A stretch of DNA of 64,000 bases from Owenia fusiformis (GCA_903813345.2 CAIIXF020000001.1:36301366-36365365); one strand, 5' to 3'; shown: positions 37,560 to 50,608, counted from the stretch's first letter. Translations and numbers: made by a program. Notes: a model not told the origin generated them from the sequence alone.

Positions 37560-38431
37560 TTTAAGAGAAGGCATAGAGGTAAAATGCAGCCACTGCTAGT
37601 GAAAGGTCCCAAAACTAAAGTCCCAAAAAATGGAAGGACTTCCTTTCAAATAGCAAAAACAAAATTCAGCTTGTCCAACTTGTCCTCGCAGAATGGAAGA
37701 AGGACAAATATGCCAAAAAATCAGAACACGCCAATTTACTTTGTCTGTCAGGAGAAGTGCTTCTTACTCACAAGTGATGGGTCACATGTTGTTAGTGAGG
37801 AAGTCCTAGACCTAAGGTGCAACCATGATGAAGCTGACACAAAATAATTCTCCATGCTTTATATGCATCAAGGCAGGTGGGGCCCAGACCATACTTGTCA
37901 GATCTCAAGACACAGACGTTCTCATACTCCTGCTTATTTACAGCAAACACCTACTTCTCAAAGTACTGTTTGACACTGAAGTTTCAAACAAGAGGCGCCT
38001 CATTGATGTGAAGACAGTTGCTGCAGGTTTGGGTGATCCAATCACAGCCACCCTGATTGGTATCCCCTGTTTTACAGGGTGTGATACCACCAGTGCCTTC
38101 ATGAGAAAGGGGAAAATAAACCCTCTGAAACAGCTGATCAGGAGAAAGGACATGCATGCAATCTTTTTTGAACGTGAAAATCTATAGTTCTTGACCAAAG
38201 GCATCTTCAAAAACTCGAAAGATTTGTGTGCATCAGTACATCAGTCTCTTCCTCCGTGCAGGTCATCCCTTGTTCAACATTGTAAAATATGTAACTACCA
38301 AGGTTACTTATGGAAGCAGTCTCACAAAGCCCAAATGAAGAATCAGATGACGAAATTGATGATGATATATGACAGATAATGAAGTCAACAATTTCATAGA
38401 TGAAATCTTTTCAGGTGATGTAGATAATTAA
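37560..38431 (+). pseudogene. PIN/FEN1-like nuclease-domain gene, right-arm copy plus single-copy centre
   Basis: The central single-copy part encodes TPIYFVCQEKCFLLTSDGSH, then RCNHDEADTK, the E-A-D-T motif that usually precedes the DTD motif in this family. The right arm continues with TILVRSQDTDVLILLL, GCDTTSAFMRKGK and a remnant LPPCRSSLVQHCKICNYQGY, matching the family's L-P-P-C...H...Y-Q...W block, and the terminal GDVDN before TAA at 38431. It lacks the GWILEDGEL block that the left copy has. Several frame changes make it non-functional. The gene orientation shows that the left arm arose as an inverted copy of the 3' end of this gene. Confidence 0.6.
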
Positions 38432-39811
38432 CAATGTTCAACTGCTTGAAGCAAATGTTGAAGTGAATGCTTATAGTTTTATGCTTAGAAAATAAATTAC
38501 AAACAAAATAGAAACGATTACTTCATGGATATCAAACCTAAGTGTATCTCAGGATTAAATGCATATACTGAAATCATTAAAACTAGTTGGATAATATATT
38601 TCAATTATGTTAAATGAAAATAGGTGATTATTGCATAATATACATATGCTTTTGTAATATTCTCAAAACTGACGACAATCCAAAATATCTCTCTTGTAGT
38701 GTTGTGACAACCTTCTAAAACATATATTTTAATTTCTAAGATGTCTAATAAATATACTAGTATCATTAGCTACACCCTAAAAAGTGTTAAGACTTCAATT
38801 ATATGTATAATATGCAGAGTATGATGTGTATAATCAACAAGAGAAATTTTGGAATGGAGGCTGTAATAGTTTCTGAAATATAGCTATTTGAGAAAGTCTC
38901 AGGTAAAAACCTTTATTTTTTCGAAATTGAATTGGGGGGGGGGGTATTTATCCCTGGATTGCGATGAAAAATTGTCAATATCAAACAATTCTTATGTTAT
39001 TATCTTAGCTTATATAGTCAAATTATTTTCTAAAGCCTAAAAACATTTAATAAATGTGTCATTGGGTCATGTAATTTTTACTTCATGGCGACATTCCGAA
39101 AATGCTGAAATTGAACCTTGAAAATACAGTACCTTTATTATTAGTCATAGAATGGATAAATCTCAATCATATGTCTATTATGCACAGTATGATGTGTATA
39201 ATCATCATGAGAAATTTTGGAATGTAGGATGTAATAGTTTCTGAAATATAGCTATTTGAGGAAGTTTCAGGTATAGACCTTTATATTCGAAATGGGGAGG
39301 GGGTGGGGTTTATTTGTGCCTGGATGGCGATGAAGAATTATCAATATGGTACTATTCTTATGTTATTATCTTAGCTTATATAGTCAAATTATTTTCTAAA
39401 GCCTAAAAACATTCAATAAATATGTCATTGGGTCATAATGTTATTTTCACTTCATGTTGACATTCAGAAAATGTTGAAATTGACCCTTGAAAATACCTGA
39501 ATTATTAACTTTAGAATGGAGTGATCAGCCGATTTGTATGAATTTTTCAAATTTTACTTTAACATACCTGTTTATTATCCATGCCAAAAATGAAGATGAT
39601 CAAATAAATACTTCTTTAGTTATAAGCATTTGTCATAGTACCCCCAAGAATTTGTCTTCAAGGGGGGTAAAACTCAAAAATGACAACTTTCGCACCAGAA
39701 ATTGATGTTAGACTGAGTGGATTCTAATGTAGGATGATGATATGGTTATATTTAAGCAATAAAATTATCCCCAGCTCCCGACCCTGACCAACCTTGCTAT
39801 ACAGCCCACTA

Positions 39812-40635
39812 TAATGTCTGATGTTAACTATTAGTACCATGGTATATTTTTCATTATACTGTATAATTTAGTACTATATAAGTGCCTGTAAATAATGCTC
39901 AACGATCGATAAAAACAAGAATATTTTAGGATTTACTATATTTTCTGGAAAAGAATATTTGCAAGGCAATTATTTAGCAAAAGAAACTGTTTACGAAATC
40001 TCACATTATGGTTAATGAACTACATTAGAAAACATAGGTTGACTTTGAGAGTCTACTGATTCAGTATCTTTAGGGAAATGACATGCATGACTACTTGCCC
40101 ATATAGAGACTATAACTCAACACAAGACGTGACCAGTCATGAATTTTTATCTAACTGACCATTTAGTGTCTATTTAGTAACAGACTAAGGACACTGGCAT
40201 GTTAAATTGCCAACTGAATCACAAAATGAAATAATTAGTTTTAAGGGTCAGGATTTTAAAAATGAAGTTATGTTTTAAGGGTCAGTCATATAGAAAGATA
40301 ATTAAATTGTATCATCTAAAACTGAGACAGATGCAAGAACTTTTGTGATTTGAATGTTTCAACATCATTGATTTGTTTTATGAACTTTGAGAAACAGTTG
40401 AAAACCAAGACAACAGACATAAGTAGACACCATATAGAGTTATGTTTTCAATAGACCTTTACTAACCATGAATCAATAAAATAAGAAGGTAAACTATAGG
40501 ATCTGCCAGAAATATTGAGTAAGCTAGTGAAGAAAATTATAAACTTTGTTAGTAAATGTTCTAGGCATATAAAAAGGAGAAAAATCGGTGTCACTGAATT
40601 TTTTTTAAATTTTCATGCATAGTGGAAAATTATTA
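39812..40635. other. no gene or clear repeat seen
   Basis: AT-rich sequence between the giant inverted repeat and the Helitron-like element. Confidence 0.45.
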
Positions 40636-41455
40636 TCCCAACGAACGAAGTTCGTTAGGGATATAGTGAAGCCCTACGTCCGTCCGTCAGTCCGTCAGTC
40701 CGTCAGTCTGTCAGTCCGTCAGTCCGTCCATCCGTCCGTCCGTCCGTCCGTCCGTCCGTCCGTCCGTCCGGAAGATTACTCAAATATTAGTGGACGGATT
40801 TTCTTTATATTTGGTGGAAAGATGTATATTGATGAATAGTTTTACGCAAAAAAAGATTTTTCAAGATGGCCGCCGCTTTAAAAATGACGGGACTTTTTCG
40901 TAAAAATCATAAATTTTTCATTCTAAACCAAAGTAATTAATATTATTGTTTGAAATTTTGGTAGTATATTCGCAACATCTATCTATTTCACATATATTCC
41001 GTGTTTTTCATCCTGACCCCCAGGGGCCGTGTATGGGGGGTCAGGAAAACAGAAATTTTCGCTAATTTTTAGATCTTTCTGAAGTATAGCTTTATTATAC
41101 TCAAATGAAAGGCAATTAAGAGTAAATTGCAAATACTGTATCTTTTTTCTGATTCGAGCCTCGTAAAATTCAAAATGGCCGTCTAATGTACGATTTCGCA
41201 ATCATTTTTCGATCCCTTCAAAGTATGGCTATATTATACTCAAATTGAAGGAATTTTGGAGTAGATCACAATTATGCTATTATTTTTCAGATTTGTACCT
41301 CAGAAAATTCAAAATGGCAGCTTTGCAGGAATTCACAATTCTAAAATCTAAATTTTTTCAATTTTAACCAAAGTAATGAGTATAATTAATTGGAATTCGG
41401 TAATTGATATTTTGTTCGTTGGGATTTGCTACTCCGCGGAGTTGCCATTATCTAG
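40636..41455 (+). mobile_element. Helitron-like, pearl-type non-autonomous element
   Basis: It starts TCCCAACGAACGAAGTTCGT after an A and ends CTAG before a T. The 3' hairpin is a perfect palindrome ACTCCGCGGAGT at 41431-41442, 9 bases before CTAG. Subterminal inverted repeat: CCCAACGAACG / TGTTCGTTGGG. A long (CCGT/CAGT)n tract covers about 40676-40770, followed by diverged core units with CAAGATGGCCGCC and AAAATGGC words. The plus-strand open frame at 40615-40839 (RPSVRPSVRPS) is the microsatellite read in frame, not a gene. Confidence 0.85.
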
Positions 41456-42503
41456 TTATTGTACCTTCAAGTAATAACCTAGATATGTTTGTTTGCTCTT
41501 TGTGCAAAACTGAAACATGTAAACCATGTATGGAATGAGTTATGTGATCTTCAAAAATATGGGACTCCAATTAGAAAGCATTAAAATTTCTGGACAAACA
41601 AAATTACATTAACTTTATAGAACTTTTGTTCAGGAGGAAACAAATATAAAATATTTACCAATAAAACAATCACTACCTCTAATAGAATTAGAGAATTGAA
41701 TAAAAAACAACATATGGTTTTAAAAAAGCTGGACATAAAAGAATGATAATCTCAATGCTATGAGGCTGAACGATATGTTGAACATTTGGCACCTGTGTCA
41801 CACTTCAAATCAGTCGTTTATTATGCCATTTAGTTTTACCTTTATTAGCTAAAAGGTTTTTTGCGTGCCCAGACTAGCAGACTGAGCCATTATGATGGAG
41901 ACGTATGACGCAATGATGATATGAATCCGTACAGATTCAAATTCGGGAAATAAAACAGAATACAAACACATCAACTCATATCACTCGTGGAAACCATGAT
42001 CCCTATATCAATAAAATGTTATCAACTACATGTACTTTTGAATCACCCCTCATCTGGACATATTTGGTCATATCATTAAAAGGGATCGCCTGTGTACAGT
42101 GTGCCTCAGTGACATAGGTGCTAAGGACTAGATTGCTTTTTTCTATAATAACAAGCTATCTACTCACTTAATGAAGTTGATAGCATGTAGAATGCTAAGA
42201 ACCATAATATACATGATAGACATGATAGTTGATTCTTGAATCAATCCTGCCTTTATAAATTGTGGTACAAAAGTCAGAAATGTGATTAAGTAAATGTGTT
42301 ACTTCCATGCTCCAACCATAGGATAACCTTTACACAACAGGAAGTCCCTTAAACCTCTGCATCTTCTATCATGCCCATTGCGTAATTTTACAATTTTACG
42401 TAGATCGCTCTATTTCTTTAGCATTTGTTATGGCAACTGTAAGTTAAGACAACTGTTCAAGTGTTTCCCAAATGAACCATCACATCTCACAGATCATCTC
42501 ACT

Positions 42504-42610
42504 TGTAAACTGTACTTTACCTCTGTCTTTCATTATGTAGAAATGCTTTCCCATTGTAAACTGTACTTTACCTCTGTCTTTCATTATGTAGAAATGCTTT
42601 CCCTTTGTAA
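42504..42610. repeat. 51-bp tandem duplication
   Basis: TGTAAACTGTACTTTACCTC plus TGTCTTTCATTATGTAG and AAATGCTTTCCC is present twice without change, with the start of a third copy at 42605. Confidence 0.9.
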
Positions 42611-43366
42611 ATTGAGCATGGCAAAGCAAAAGATTAGAAACTTAATACTTTATATATTATATGTTATACAGGTTGCGTTTCCTTAAATGATATTTGACAT
42701 TTTGAAGAAAATAGGCAATTTGAAAATGGGTTCAAGTTTTTGAAAAATGGGCCCATACATGTGTTTTCAAAAATGAATCCGTGAGGGTTGGGAATTTTCA
42801 GAAAAAATATTTTTGCCTCTGAGCCTCTCCTTATTAATTTCCAGGTCCCTAACCCTTAACAAGAACGAGTAAATCCCTAGCTAAAACTAAATCCCAAACT
42901 AAAATTAAGTTTTACAATACCTGGAAAATTAACTTTTAATGCAATCACAGTAGCATTCAGAAAGTTTACTTTGTAAAGAGAATATCTTTCTTTTCAAGTG
43001 TGAGTTTGTTAATGGACCTTTCCAATCAGTGCACTTGATACAGGATAGTTGCATTTCATCAACCTGATTCCTTCAATAGGGGAGACCTTTGATTATTCCA
43101 TTATTGTTGGGATAGTTTTGAAGCATAAAATAACTTAATCTGTCCATTTATATTAACCTAAATAAGTTGATAGATTTACGCTTTGAATCTGAATCAAACA
43201 AAGTTGTCCTGGAACTCAATCTAAACTCACAACTTTCATTGCATAGTGAAAATGTTATGAAATTATCGTAAATCGAATTATTTCGTCTTCATGAAGCTTA
43301 CTTTCAATTCCAGTTGATACAATAAAAGTAATTGACAATGACAAATTAATATTGTTTTTCCATTTC

Positions 43367-43390
43367 ACGTGGGGTGTATAAATATAGATT
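43367..43390 (+). promoter_or_regulatory. possible core promoter: CACGTG plus TATAAATA
   Basis: An E-box CACGTG is followed 8 bases later by TATAAATA. No coding exon was recognised within the next kilobase, and TATA-like words are common in AT-rich DNA. Confidence 0.18.
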
Positions 43391-46300
43391 CAGATCCTTG
43401 AGACGTAGATAAGGTATAGATTTCTTTTCTGGTTATTTTCTAAAACAAAGACACAGTGTAGTGTGAAAATCACAAGGGAGTAAACTAATCAGAGCATCAG
43501 AAACTGCAGCGACAGGAGTACGTATTTGGTAACAGCGATCATACAAGAAAGAAAATGAATTAAACGTCCCATTGCCTACCCTATCTTGTTCCTCAATCCT
43601 TTGAGAAAAAAATTGTTTAAATGATTAATTTGCATGGTTTCCCTAGATAAAGGAATTGGATATTAGTTAATTAGAAATACACTAGGGACATTATGATATA
43701 AAATATGTATTCAAATTGCAATCCATTTAGGTTTGGTTGATTTTGTAAATTGCAAGTCAAGCAGATAAATCCCTGGCTTTAAAGAAATCAGGCATCAACA
43801 CTTATTTTAACCAGGATTTCCCATGGGATAAGGAAACAGTAACCACGATTTGACATTTGACAAACTCTGTGATGCAAAACTATTGATCAGGACTTTGACA
43901 ATAAGAAGGGGTGTGATTTACAATTCACCCCCTCCCTCCCCCTCCTTGTGACGGCCTAGCTAACTGTAGATTTTACAGAAATTCCTCAAGAAGAGGTTCT
44001 GAATTACAAAAAGTAAAACGTTCAATTTGTAATATATGAAATACCAGTTTTTAAGCATCTGAATATGCTAAGAAATTGTTTTCTTGTTAAGTGGTCAAGT
44101 GGTCAATACGGATGTTTTGAACCTTACCCTGTTTTATTATTAGATTTCCTCCATTTGTTTATACTGGGAAGGGTTCACTTTCATAAACATGATCTTTCTG
44201 CAATTCTATCCAGGCGTAAAAAAGTAATTTTTGGCATCTATAGCCAGATGATGGGAATGATATGAGTGGATCAATATGGACCCATTAATATCATATTCTG
44301 ATAATGATATATCATATGCAAAATTAACAGTTGAAACAAGATGAACTATATGAGTGCATGAAGCCCTGATGCCCTTACATCTATATTAAATATAAAAAAA
44401 TTCTTAAAATATGAGAACTTAATAAAAAATGGTAGAATTATGAAAAGAATAAACATGATCGGAGTATATTTTATTCAGGGGTTTCTAAACATTTTAGTAA
44501 TAATAGGGAAATGGTTTAATCAAGCATGAAGTACTGTTGATGTCTTTTCCATGCTCTTTAGAAAGCGTAGGTTTGATAATGAAGCGATAGCGTTATGTAA
44601 TCTTCATTTTACATAAGAGTATTTTGAGTAGATTGGACATTGAAATCTACTTTGTTTTCTCAATTAGACATCTTCAAGACAGGGAGATATCTTATATTGA
44701 ATCCCAGGCAATTTCAACAGCCAATATATTCTAATGATTAAACGAAAAATTATACCCTCTGTAATGAAATTAAGTCATTGTGTTGCAATCCGGAACTGGA
44801 CTGTTTGAACCTCGGCTTTATCAGTTTTCCTAATCTTTGTCTGGATTTCATGATAGGACTTTAGCTGCACTTAAGCAACATTGACAATGAAATGGATTTT
44901 ATGCATAAAACAATATTATATATCAGATTGAATTATAAGGAAATAAGGAATTCTTGGATTATAATTACTTTTTCTCATTTTTATGTCTGCTGAATTTCAC
45001 CATCTTTGTTCACTCATCTCTCATTGGTCTGAACTTAATGAAGACTGAACGTGTGAAGATGGAATTTCACTGCCTTCCCATGTATTATTATTTCACTCAG
45101 CAGATAATCTTTTTTGTCTACGGATTACCATGCTTTTGATTTCTAGGCTGTTATTATATTGTTTCTATGGATTCACAGATCATTGTTTTTATTCAGATGT
45201 TGTGATTATTTTGACTCATTATTTAATAAATGTTCTTGTAAAGTTTGAGCTGTGTACTATGCTGTCCTTAATGCCCCCCCCCCCCTTTGACAACCCACTT
45301 GATGTGGCCCCATTGATGGAGAAATCAAGGCATATTTCAAGGGGAGATATTCTACTAACTGGCAGCTGCAACATCAGTTTACATTTACTGTTAAAAGGTA
45401 TGCCACAACTCATAATTCTGATTTGTTGATGGGTCAGCTGAACACATACCCTTCATAAAAATTCAACCTTGTTTACATTCTTGAAATAAAAAATTATTCT
45501 TTGAAGACAGTTTACCTATCTTGAATATTTAGTTAACAAATCACAGCCCTACATTTCTGCTTGGACACAAGATCAAATTCCCATTTTATTAAAGGCGATG
45601 AAAGTTACACTTGAAGATATGAGAATCAAAACTAAAATCATTTGAATTAATATAGTCAGAGGATAGTGTTGCTATTGAACTGATGGAGGCTCAGGGTACT
45701 GGACATGTTGTCTGTTCTTTTATGTTACTCCGCATCTACCTGAATCATGTTGATTGAAACATCATAACGTACTAGAGTATGCTCAATCAGGGTTGGAGCT
45801 ACTATAGCTCTGGTAGATCTGGGACGGGGTTGTGCATTTCAAGATCCAGCCCTGTAAGGGAAGCCTAAAGTTAATTCAGAGATCAGATATATTTCTGAAC
45901 TGTGATATCCTTTATAAGTTTTCTCTGATCTAACATCTGATTTATCACCATGGGATTTATTTTTATCATCAAGAGATCGAGTGCAATCAACTGACAAGTT
46001 TATAAAAAGTTCATAAAAGTTGCACTCGCACATATAATTTATTTTATGACACGGTCACATATAGAAATGATGTTTAATGCCAAAATGTACATAATTAGAA
46101 TCAATTTTGATCAGTGGATGAATGGTTGTTCCTCACATTTATTTAAAAACTTTTAGATTATTTCACTGTTTAAGCACAATTGCCTGCCTTCTTTTTTTTC
46201 TCTTGCTTTAGCTCACGCTGAACACTTTTGTAACACTTATTTTCTATGTTCATCAGTAAATAGAACCATTTATCACAAATTATATGTTCTTTATTTGAGA

Positions 46301-46570
46301 AAATAGCACTTTTAAAACAAAATCTGACACAAGATGAACTCTAAATCGCTTCATAAATATTTATTACCCTCGTAAATAACTGTATAATATGAGAGTTAGA
46401 ATAACCTTATGCTTTTTAGAAAAAGTCAATAGTTTGAGATTACTTAAATGCCATATGTGTGTTAATATATTTTAATGTAGGTTAAAGACTGTTATAAGTA
46501 CATAAGTACATATTGTTAAACGTATGGCCTTGTATTAGTACTGTTTTATCTTCACAATAAGTCATTTAGT

Positions 46571-47136
46571 CATCAATTGTAAAAATGTCATAAATTGTAA
46601 CAATGTCATCAGTTGTAACAATGTCATCAATTGTAACATTGTCACCAATTGTAACAATTTCACCAATTGTAACAATGTCATCAATTGTAACATTGTCACC
46701 AATTGTAACAATGTCATCAATTGTAACAATGTCATCGATTGTAACAATTTTACCAATTGTAACAATGTCATCAATTGTAACAATGTCATCGATTGTAACA
46801 ATGTCACCAATTGTAACAATGTCACCAATTGTAACAATGTCACCAATTGTAACAATTTCACCAATTGTAACAATTTCACCAATTGTAACAATGTCATCGA
46901 TTGTAACAATGTCATCGATTGTAACTATGTCACCAATTGTAACAATGTCACCAATTGTAACAATTTCACCAATTGTAACAATGTCATCAATTGTAACAAT
47001 GTCACCAATTGTAACAATGTCACCAATTGTAACAATGTCACCAATTGTAACAATTTCACCAATTGTAACAATTTCACCAATTGTAACAATGTCATCGATT
47101 GTAACAATGTCATCGATTGTAACAATGTCTTCAATT
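46571..47136. repeat. 18-bp minisatellite
   Basis: About 31 units of ATTGTAACAATGTCACCA with variants (TCATCA, TCATCG, TTTCACCA). Runs of variants recur in blocks, pointing to segmental duplication. The unit length is a multiple of three, so open frames with six-residue repeats (SPIVTM on plus, LLQLVT on minus) appear; these are artefacts. Confidence 0.95.
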
Positions 47137-47139
47137 GTA

Positions 47140-48097
47140 ATTCCAGTGAGGTTGAAAGATTGTACTCTTTCTGTTGATTATCTTGATTTCAATATATTGT
47201 GTTATTTTTGTTTACTGGTATTATGCATATAAACCATGAGTTTAGTCTTGTCTGTATAAAAGAGTTTATAAAGTTCACAATTTTATTATCGCACCTTTTG
47301 GTTGCTTTATTGTGATCAGTTCTTTTGTTGTTATCAGAATATAAGATGATTGGATGATGGTATCATCTGAAAATATAACATTTTCATCAAAGAACTTAAT
47401 AAGCCTGGGGGGCTAAGACTTTGTGCAAGACTACCTTGTAAAGTCCAGTACAAAAATTCAAAGTGATTTGAATACATGCTGTGTTATCTTTGAAGAAGCA
47501 ATATTTCCCTTTATCCTGATTTTGAGCATGTTAATTGCTATACTATCTAAGAGATACCCCTAACATATGCTCTTGAAAGCTAATTATATCCCCAACCTTG
47601 ATAAAACCCAGAAAACACAAGCTTGCAGAAAGAGAGCATCTTTATTGATAGTATATAGCATACCTTAGACAAATTGCAAAGATAACCAACATACTGCGAA
47701 CTCTAGAATGCTATTAGAGGATGTCCCTCGGGTAATAATAGTAAAGCAGTGGAATTCCTTTGATTTTAAATTGCTTAATTTACATGTAGACGTGTTACTT
47801 TAGCACGTGTTACTTTATTTTAAATGCCATATTAGGTGTGCCACAATGAAACAAGTGCAAAAAGTGAAAATCCTGGTCATCGCAATTCCATCATGTACTA
47901 AGATTAAATAATCTTTTTACGTTCAATTATTCACCCATTCATCTCATATATTGACATAAGAATTATAAAAGTAAATTCTGAATCGATTGATTCAGAGTTT
48001 TGTATGTAAAGGATAATCAAGTATAACAGTACAATGATAAAATGTTAATGTGACATAACTCATTTGATTTTATTAATATGAAAATGTCTACTTACAC
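47140..48097. other. no gene or clear repeat seen
   Basis: Ordinary AT-rich sequence. Confidence 0.45.
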
Positions 48098-48172
48098 GTC
48101 TCTGTTCACGGGTCACCAAATACAAATCTTCATCTGTCTCTGTTCACGGGTCACCAATTAATACAAATCTTC
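48098..48172. repeat. 38-bp tandem duplication
   Basis: GTCTCTGTTCACGGGTCACC with ATACAAATCTTCATC occurs twice, 38 bp apart. Confidence 0.85.
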
Positions 48173-48854
48173 ATCACTCGCTCTTTCCAATGTTAACTCT
48201 GTGTGTCATTTTTTAAATCAAGAACGTCAAAGTTGTTCATGTATTTGTGAAATTGAACTGGTTGTTCATAAACTGAATCAGTGTTTGATGAGTTACTGCC
48301 TGGATCATCCAATCCTTTGCAGGTGAAGTATCGATGTATTGTTTAATATTTTACCGCATGTTTAACCAAACTGATGCTCTTTCATTTAGTGTCTTATGAA
48401 GAGCTTATGTTCTTACCATGTCTATAGGCCACTAATGATCTCTGATCTTAAAACTATATCTGTGGCGGACCATTCATGACTTATATACTACAGTAGCTTT
48501 GTGTGAAAACTTTGGAAGCCAATTGGCTGCTGGGGAAATCCGGCAAACAATAGTGCAATGTTTTATTATTTTCTTTACAAATGCTGTCAGTAGATTCGGT
48601 ACATTTCCACATTCCACATGATTTGGTCGCATTGTTGTTTCAACAGCCCTCCATTACATTTAACTTTCCATATACATTATTTACTACAAAGTTTAATTTG
48701 AAAAGTTAAGATGTAAGATGACTTACTACAAATGTAGGTAGAATGAGCATGCATGTACATGTAATGTTATAGTGATTGGTGATACATGTGATATGGGGGT
48801 GCAGCCCTCTGGTAATGATGTTTTGGGGTCTAAGTTGTCTGAAAGGTGTTCTAG

Positions 48855-49195
48855 ATTATTTATGCTAGGTGTTCAGGAATTTAAAAATGTTCTGTATTCT
48901 TTATACAGGGTGTCCAGGAATTTAATGATGTTCTATACTGTAAAGGGTGATCGTAAAGTAAAATGAAAAGTGCTATATTCAGGATGTCTAGGAATTTAAC
49001 TATCATCTTGATTTTAAACACAGGGTGTCCGGGAATTTAAATGTGTATATGGAGTGTGTCCATGGATTTAAGGATGTTTTAGATTTATTTGAAGGGTTTC
49101 TAAAAATCTTAAGGTGTTCTATATTGTATATACTGTACAGGGTGTTTAGAAATTTAAGGATCTTCCACATGGACATGGTGTCTAGGATTTAAGGA
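48855..49195. repeat. degenerate repeat around GTGTCCAGGAATTTAA
   Basis: Seven or so occurrences of GTGT(C/T)CAGGAATTTAA or close variants (GTGTCTAGGATTTAA, GTGTTTAGAAATTTAAGG), usually with ATGTTCTATAT after them, at irregular 35-65 bp spacing. Confidence 0.7.
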
Positions 49196-49499
49196 AGTTC
49201 CCTGTTATATATACAAAACCATATTCTCTCATATATATGTAATGGTAACTGTACAATAATCTGATTGAGTATGATACAAGAGAAGATCAAAGGAATTCAC
49301 CTGGCTCTGAGTTTTCTCAGTGATTATTGAGATCTTGTCTTCTAATTGTGGCTTAACCTGGCTTTACCAAAGCAAACAAACAAACAAATAAACTGGCAGT
49401 TAAACTACAGTAAACAGTCTAGCAATTAGTCTGTTCATTCTCATAGACATTTAGCAATAGATATTTCTCATGTTATCTTAAAGCTTTATCTTTTGATTT

Positions 49500-50374
49500 T
49501 TGTTCGACACAATTCTTAAAATCGCGGATTCGGTAGTATTGAATCTCTAATAAAGATGGCGCGAAAGTTTTTCCTTATAAGGTCAAAATATTTCCCATGA
49601 TGCAGTTCGCGGGGGAACAAAATTTTTCTACCTTGTTTTTCCCCGTTGGTTTAACATGGGGATTTTCATACCCATTTTTCAAGCGATATTTTCGATCGAA
49701 TCTCCATGCGATCGGAGAAAACAAACTATCAGAAACAATTAGTCTTTTAATAATCTTTATATAACATATATTTTTTTTCATTTTATTGGCTCCTAACGGG
49801 GTGAAAACAATGATTGAAAATGGGAGTATATTCCGGAAGAGAAGAAGTCACGTGACTAGTCGCCATATTGGAAAAAGCAATTCCATTCGACTTTCAACAC
49901 GTTCATGCCAATATTACCGCACTACAAACTGTAACATCGATGCAACAACTGAATAAAAGTACTCATCTTCATATTACATTATAGAGTTACGTTGAAAACC
50001 CACAAACAACTGAGCATTTGACCAAAGAAGACACGTCGCTATTATCTAGGTCAAGTTTAGTGGTTCGAAAGCAAATCTTACATACTCGTTTCCGAATTTT
50101 GTTGTTAATTGTATAATCTTTTATTGATTAAATCTGGTATACTGACTATTAATTCAATGACAAAGAAGAAGAATTCCGATGGTGTCATTTTTTTATTTAG
50201 CTTGCGGGTGTAAAAACAAAATTGCGTAATTAATTTGATTTAGAACTTTCGGGTCTCACAAATAGCTACACGAAATGCATCGTTGAAAAATATTGACCAA
50301 TCAAATTTTGTCCTTTTTGAGTACATATATGCACCATATATGCGAACGTTCTGATTCAAAGAGCGAACAGCGAA
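49500..50374 (+). promoter_or_regulatory. CpG-containing promoter-like region
   Basis: This stretch is richer in CpG than the rest of the window (ATCGCGGATTCGG, GATGGCGCG, GTTCGCGGGG, TCGATCG, TGCGATCGG, GTTCCGGAAG-like words). It carries recognised motif types: AAGATGGCG (YY1-like), TCACGTGAC (CACGTG E-box), CGCCATATTGG (YY1/CCAT-type) and ATTGGCTCC (inverted CCAAT). Preserved CpG in an otherwise depleted sequence suggests an unmethylated promoter. Direction is inferred from the open frame that follows. Confidence 0.45.
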
Positions 50375-50608
50375 ATGGAGAATTATAATATAGTACCAGT
50401 GATGCAAAAGGGAGGCTCGAGTAAGGTGTTGAGAGGCAGTGGGCAGAGACCCAATCTGATGTCTCAAATAGACAGAAATGAATTTTTTGGAACGATTATC
50501 GCTTTAGTAGCAGGAGAGCAAATACTCACATTTCTCCTAAATATTCAACTTCTCGTCATTTTTTTGCTGGTTACCAGCTATTCCATCATCATAATATTTG
50601 TGGTTTAG
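50375..50608 (+). CDS. possible first coding exon after the CpG-rich region
   Basis: The first ATG after the promoter-like stretch opens MENYNIVPVMQKGGS. A strong donor (CTCGA/GTAAGG) lies after 46 coding bases. If it is used, the phase fits a later open stretch at about 50668-50731 (ACWGFPVCALLVWFEKMSLT), bounded by ATCTAG and ACAG/GTAGTA. Without splicing the frame runs 77 residues and ends in a hydrophobic tail. I do not recognise either version. The 5' location beside preserved CpG is the main argument. Confidence 0.3.
   Translation: MENYNIVPVMQKGGSSKVLRGSGQRPNLMSQIDRNEFFGTIIALVAGEQILTFLLNIQLLVIFLLVTSYSIIIIFVV

Larger units (their letters stand above)
35495..39811. mobile_element. 4.3-kb giant inverted-repeat element carrying damaged nuclease-like genes
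   Basis: The left arm (35495-about 37541) and right arm (about 37866-39811) are inverted copies that differ at about 2% in the outer 130 bp. They enclose about 325 bp of single-copy sequence. The outer ends are TAGTGGGCTGTATAGCAAGG and its inverse. Each arm holds non-coding sequence with an internal direct duplication of about 360 bp (35809 and 36170 in the left arm), a homopolymer run (C on the left at about 36357, G on the right at about 38934), and, next to the centre, the 3' half of a PIN/FEN1-like nuclease-type gene pointing outward. The coding parts are broken by a few frame changes. Likely a DNA-transposon derivative; I cannot name the superfamily. Confidence 0.75.
41456..46570. other. 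no gene recognised; small tandem duplication and a possible TATA element inside
   Basis: Mostly AT-rich. Open frames at 44065-44265 and 44954-45429 are hydrophobic and unsupported by splice sites. There is a C13-like run at about 45275. Confidence 0.4.

Noticed and set aside
35601-39705. Matching 72-codon frames at 35601-35819 (minus) and 39487-39705 (plus)
   Set aside because: They are the same non-coding part of the two inverted arms. Their sameness reflects the inverted repeat, and no known motif is present.
40615-40839. Arg-Pro-Ser-Val repeat protein
   Set aside because: It is the (CCGT)n tract of a Helitron-like element translated.
46562-47232. Long open frames (209 codons plus, 117 and 69 minus) with six-residue repeats
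   Set aside because: They are an 18-bp minisatellite read in frame. Both strands are open and no start, splice or codon signature supports a gene.
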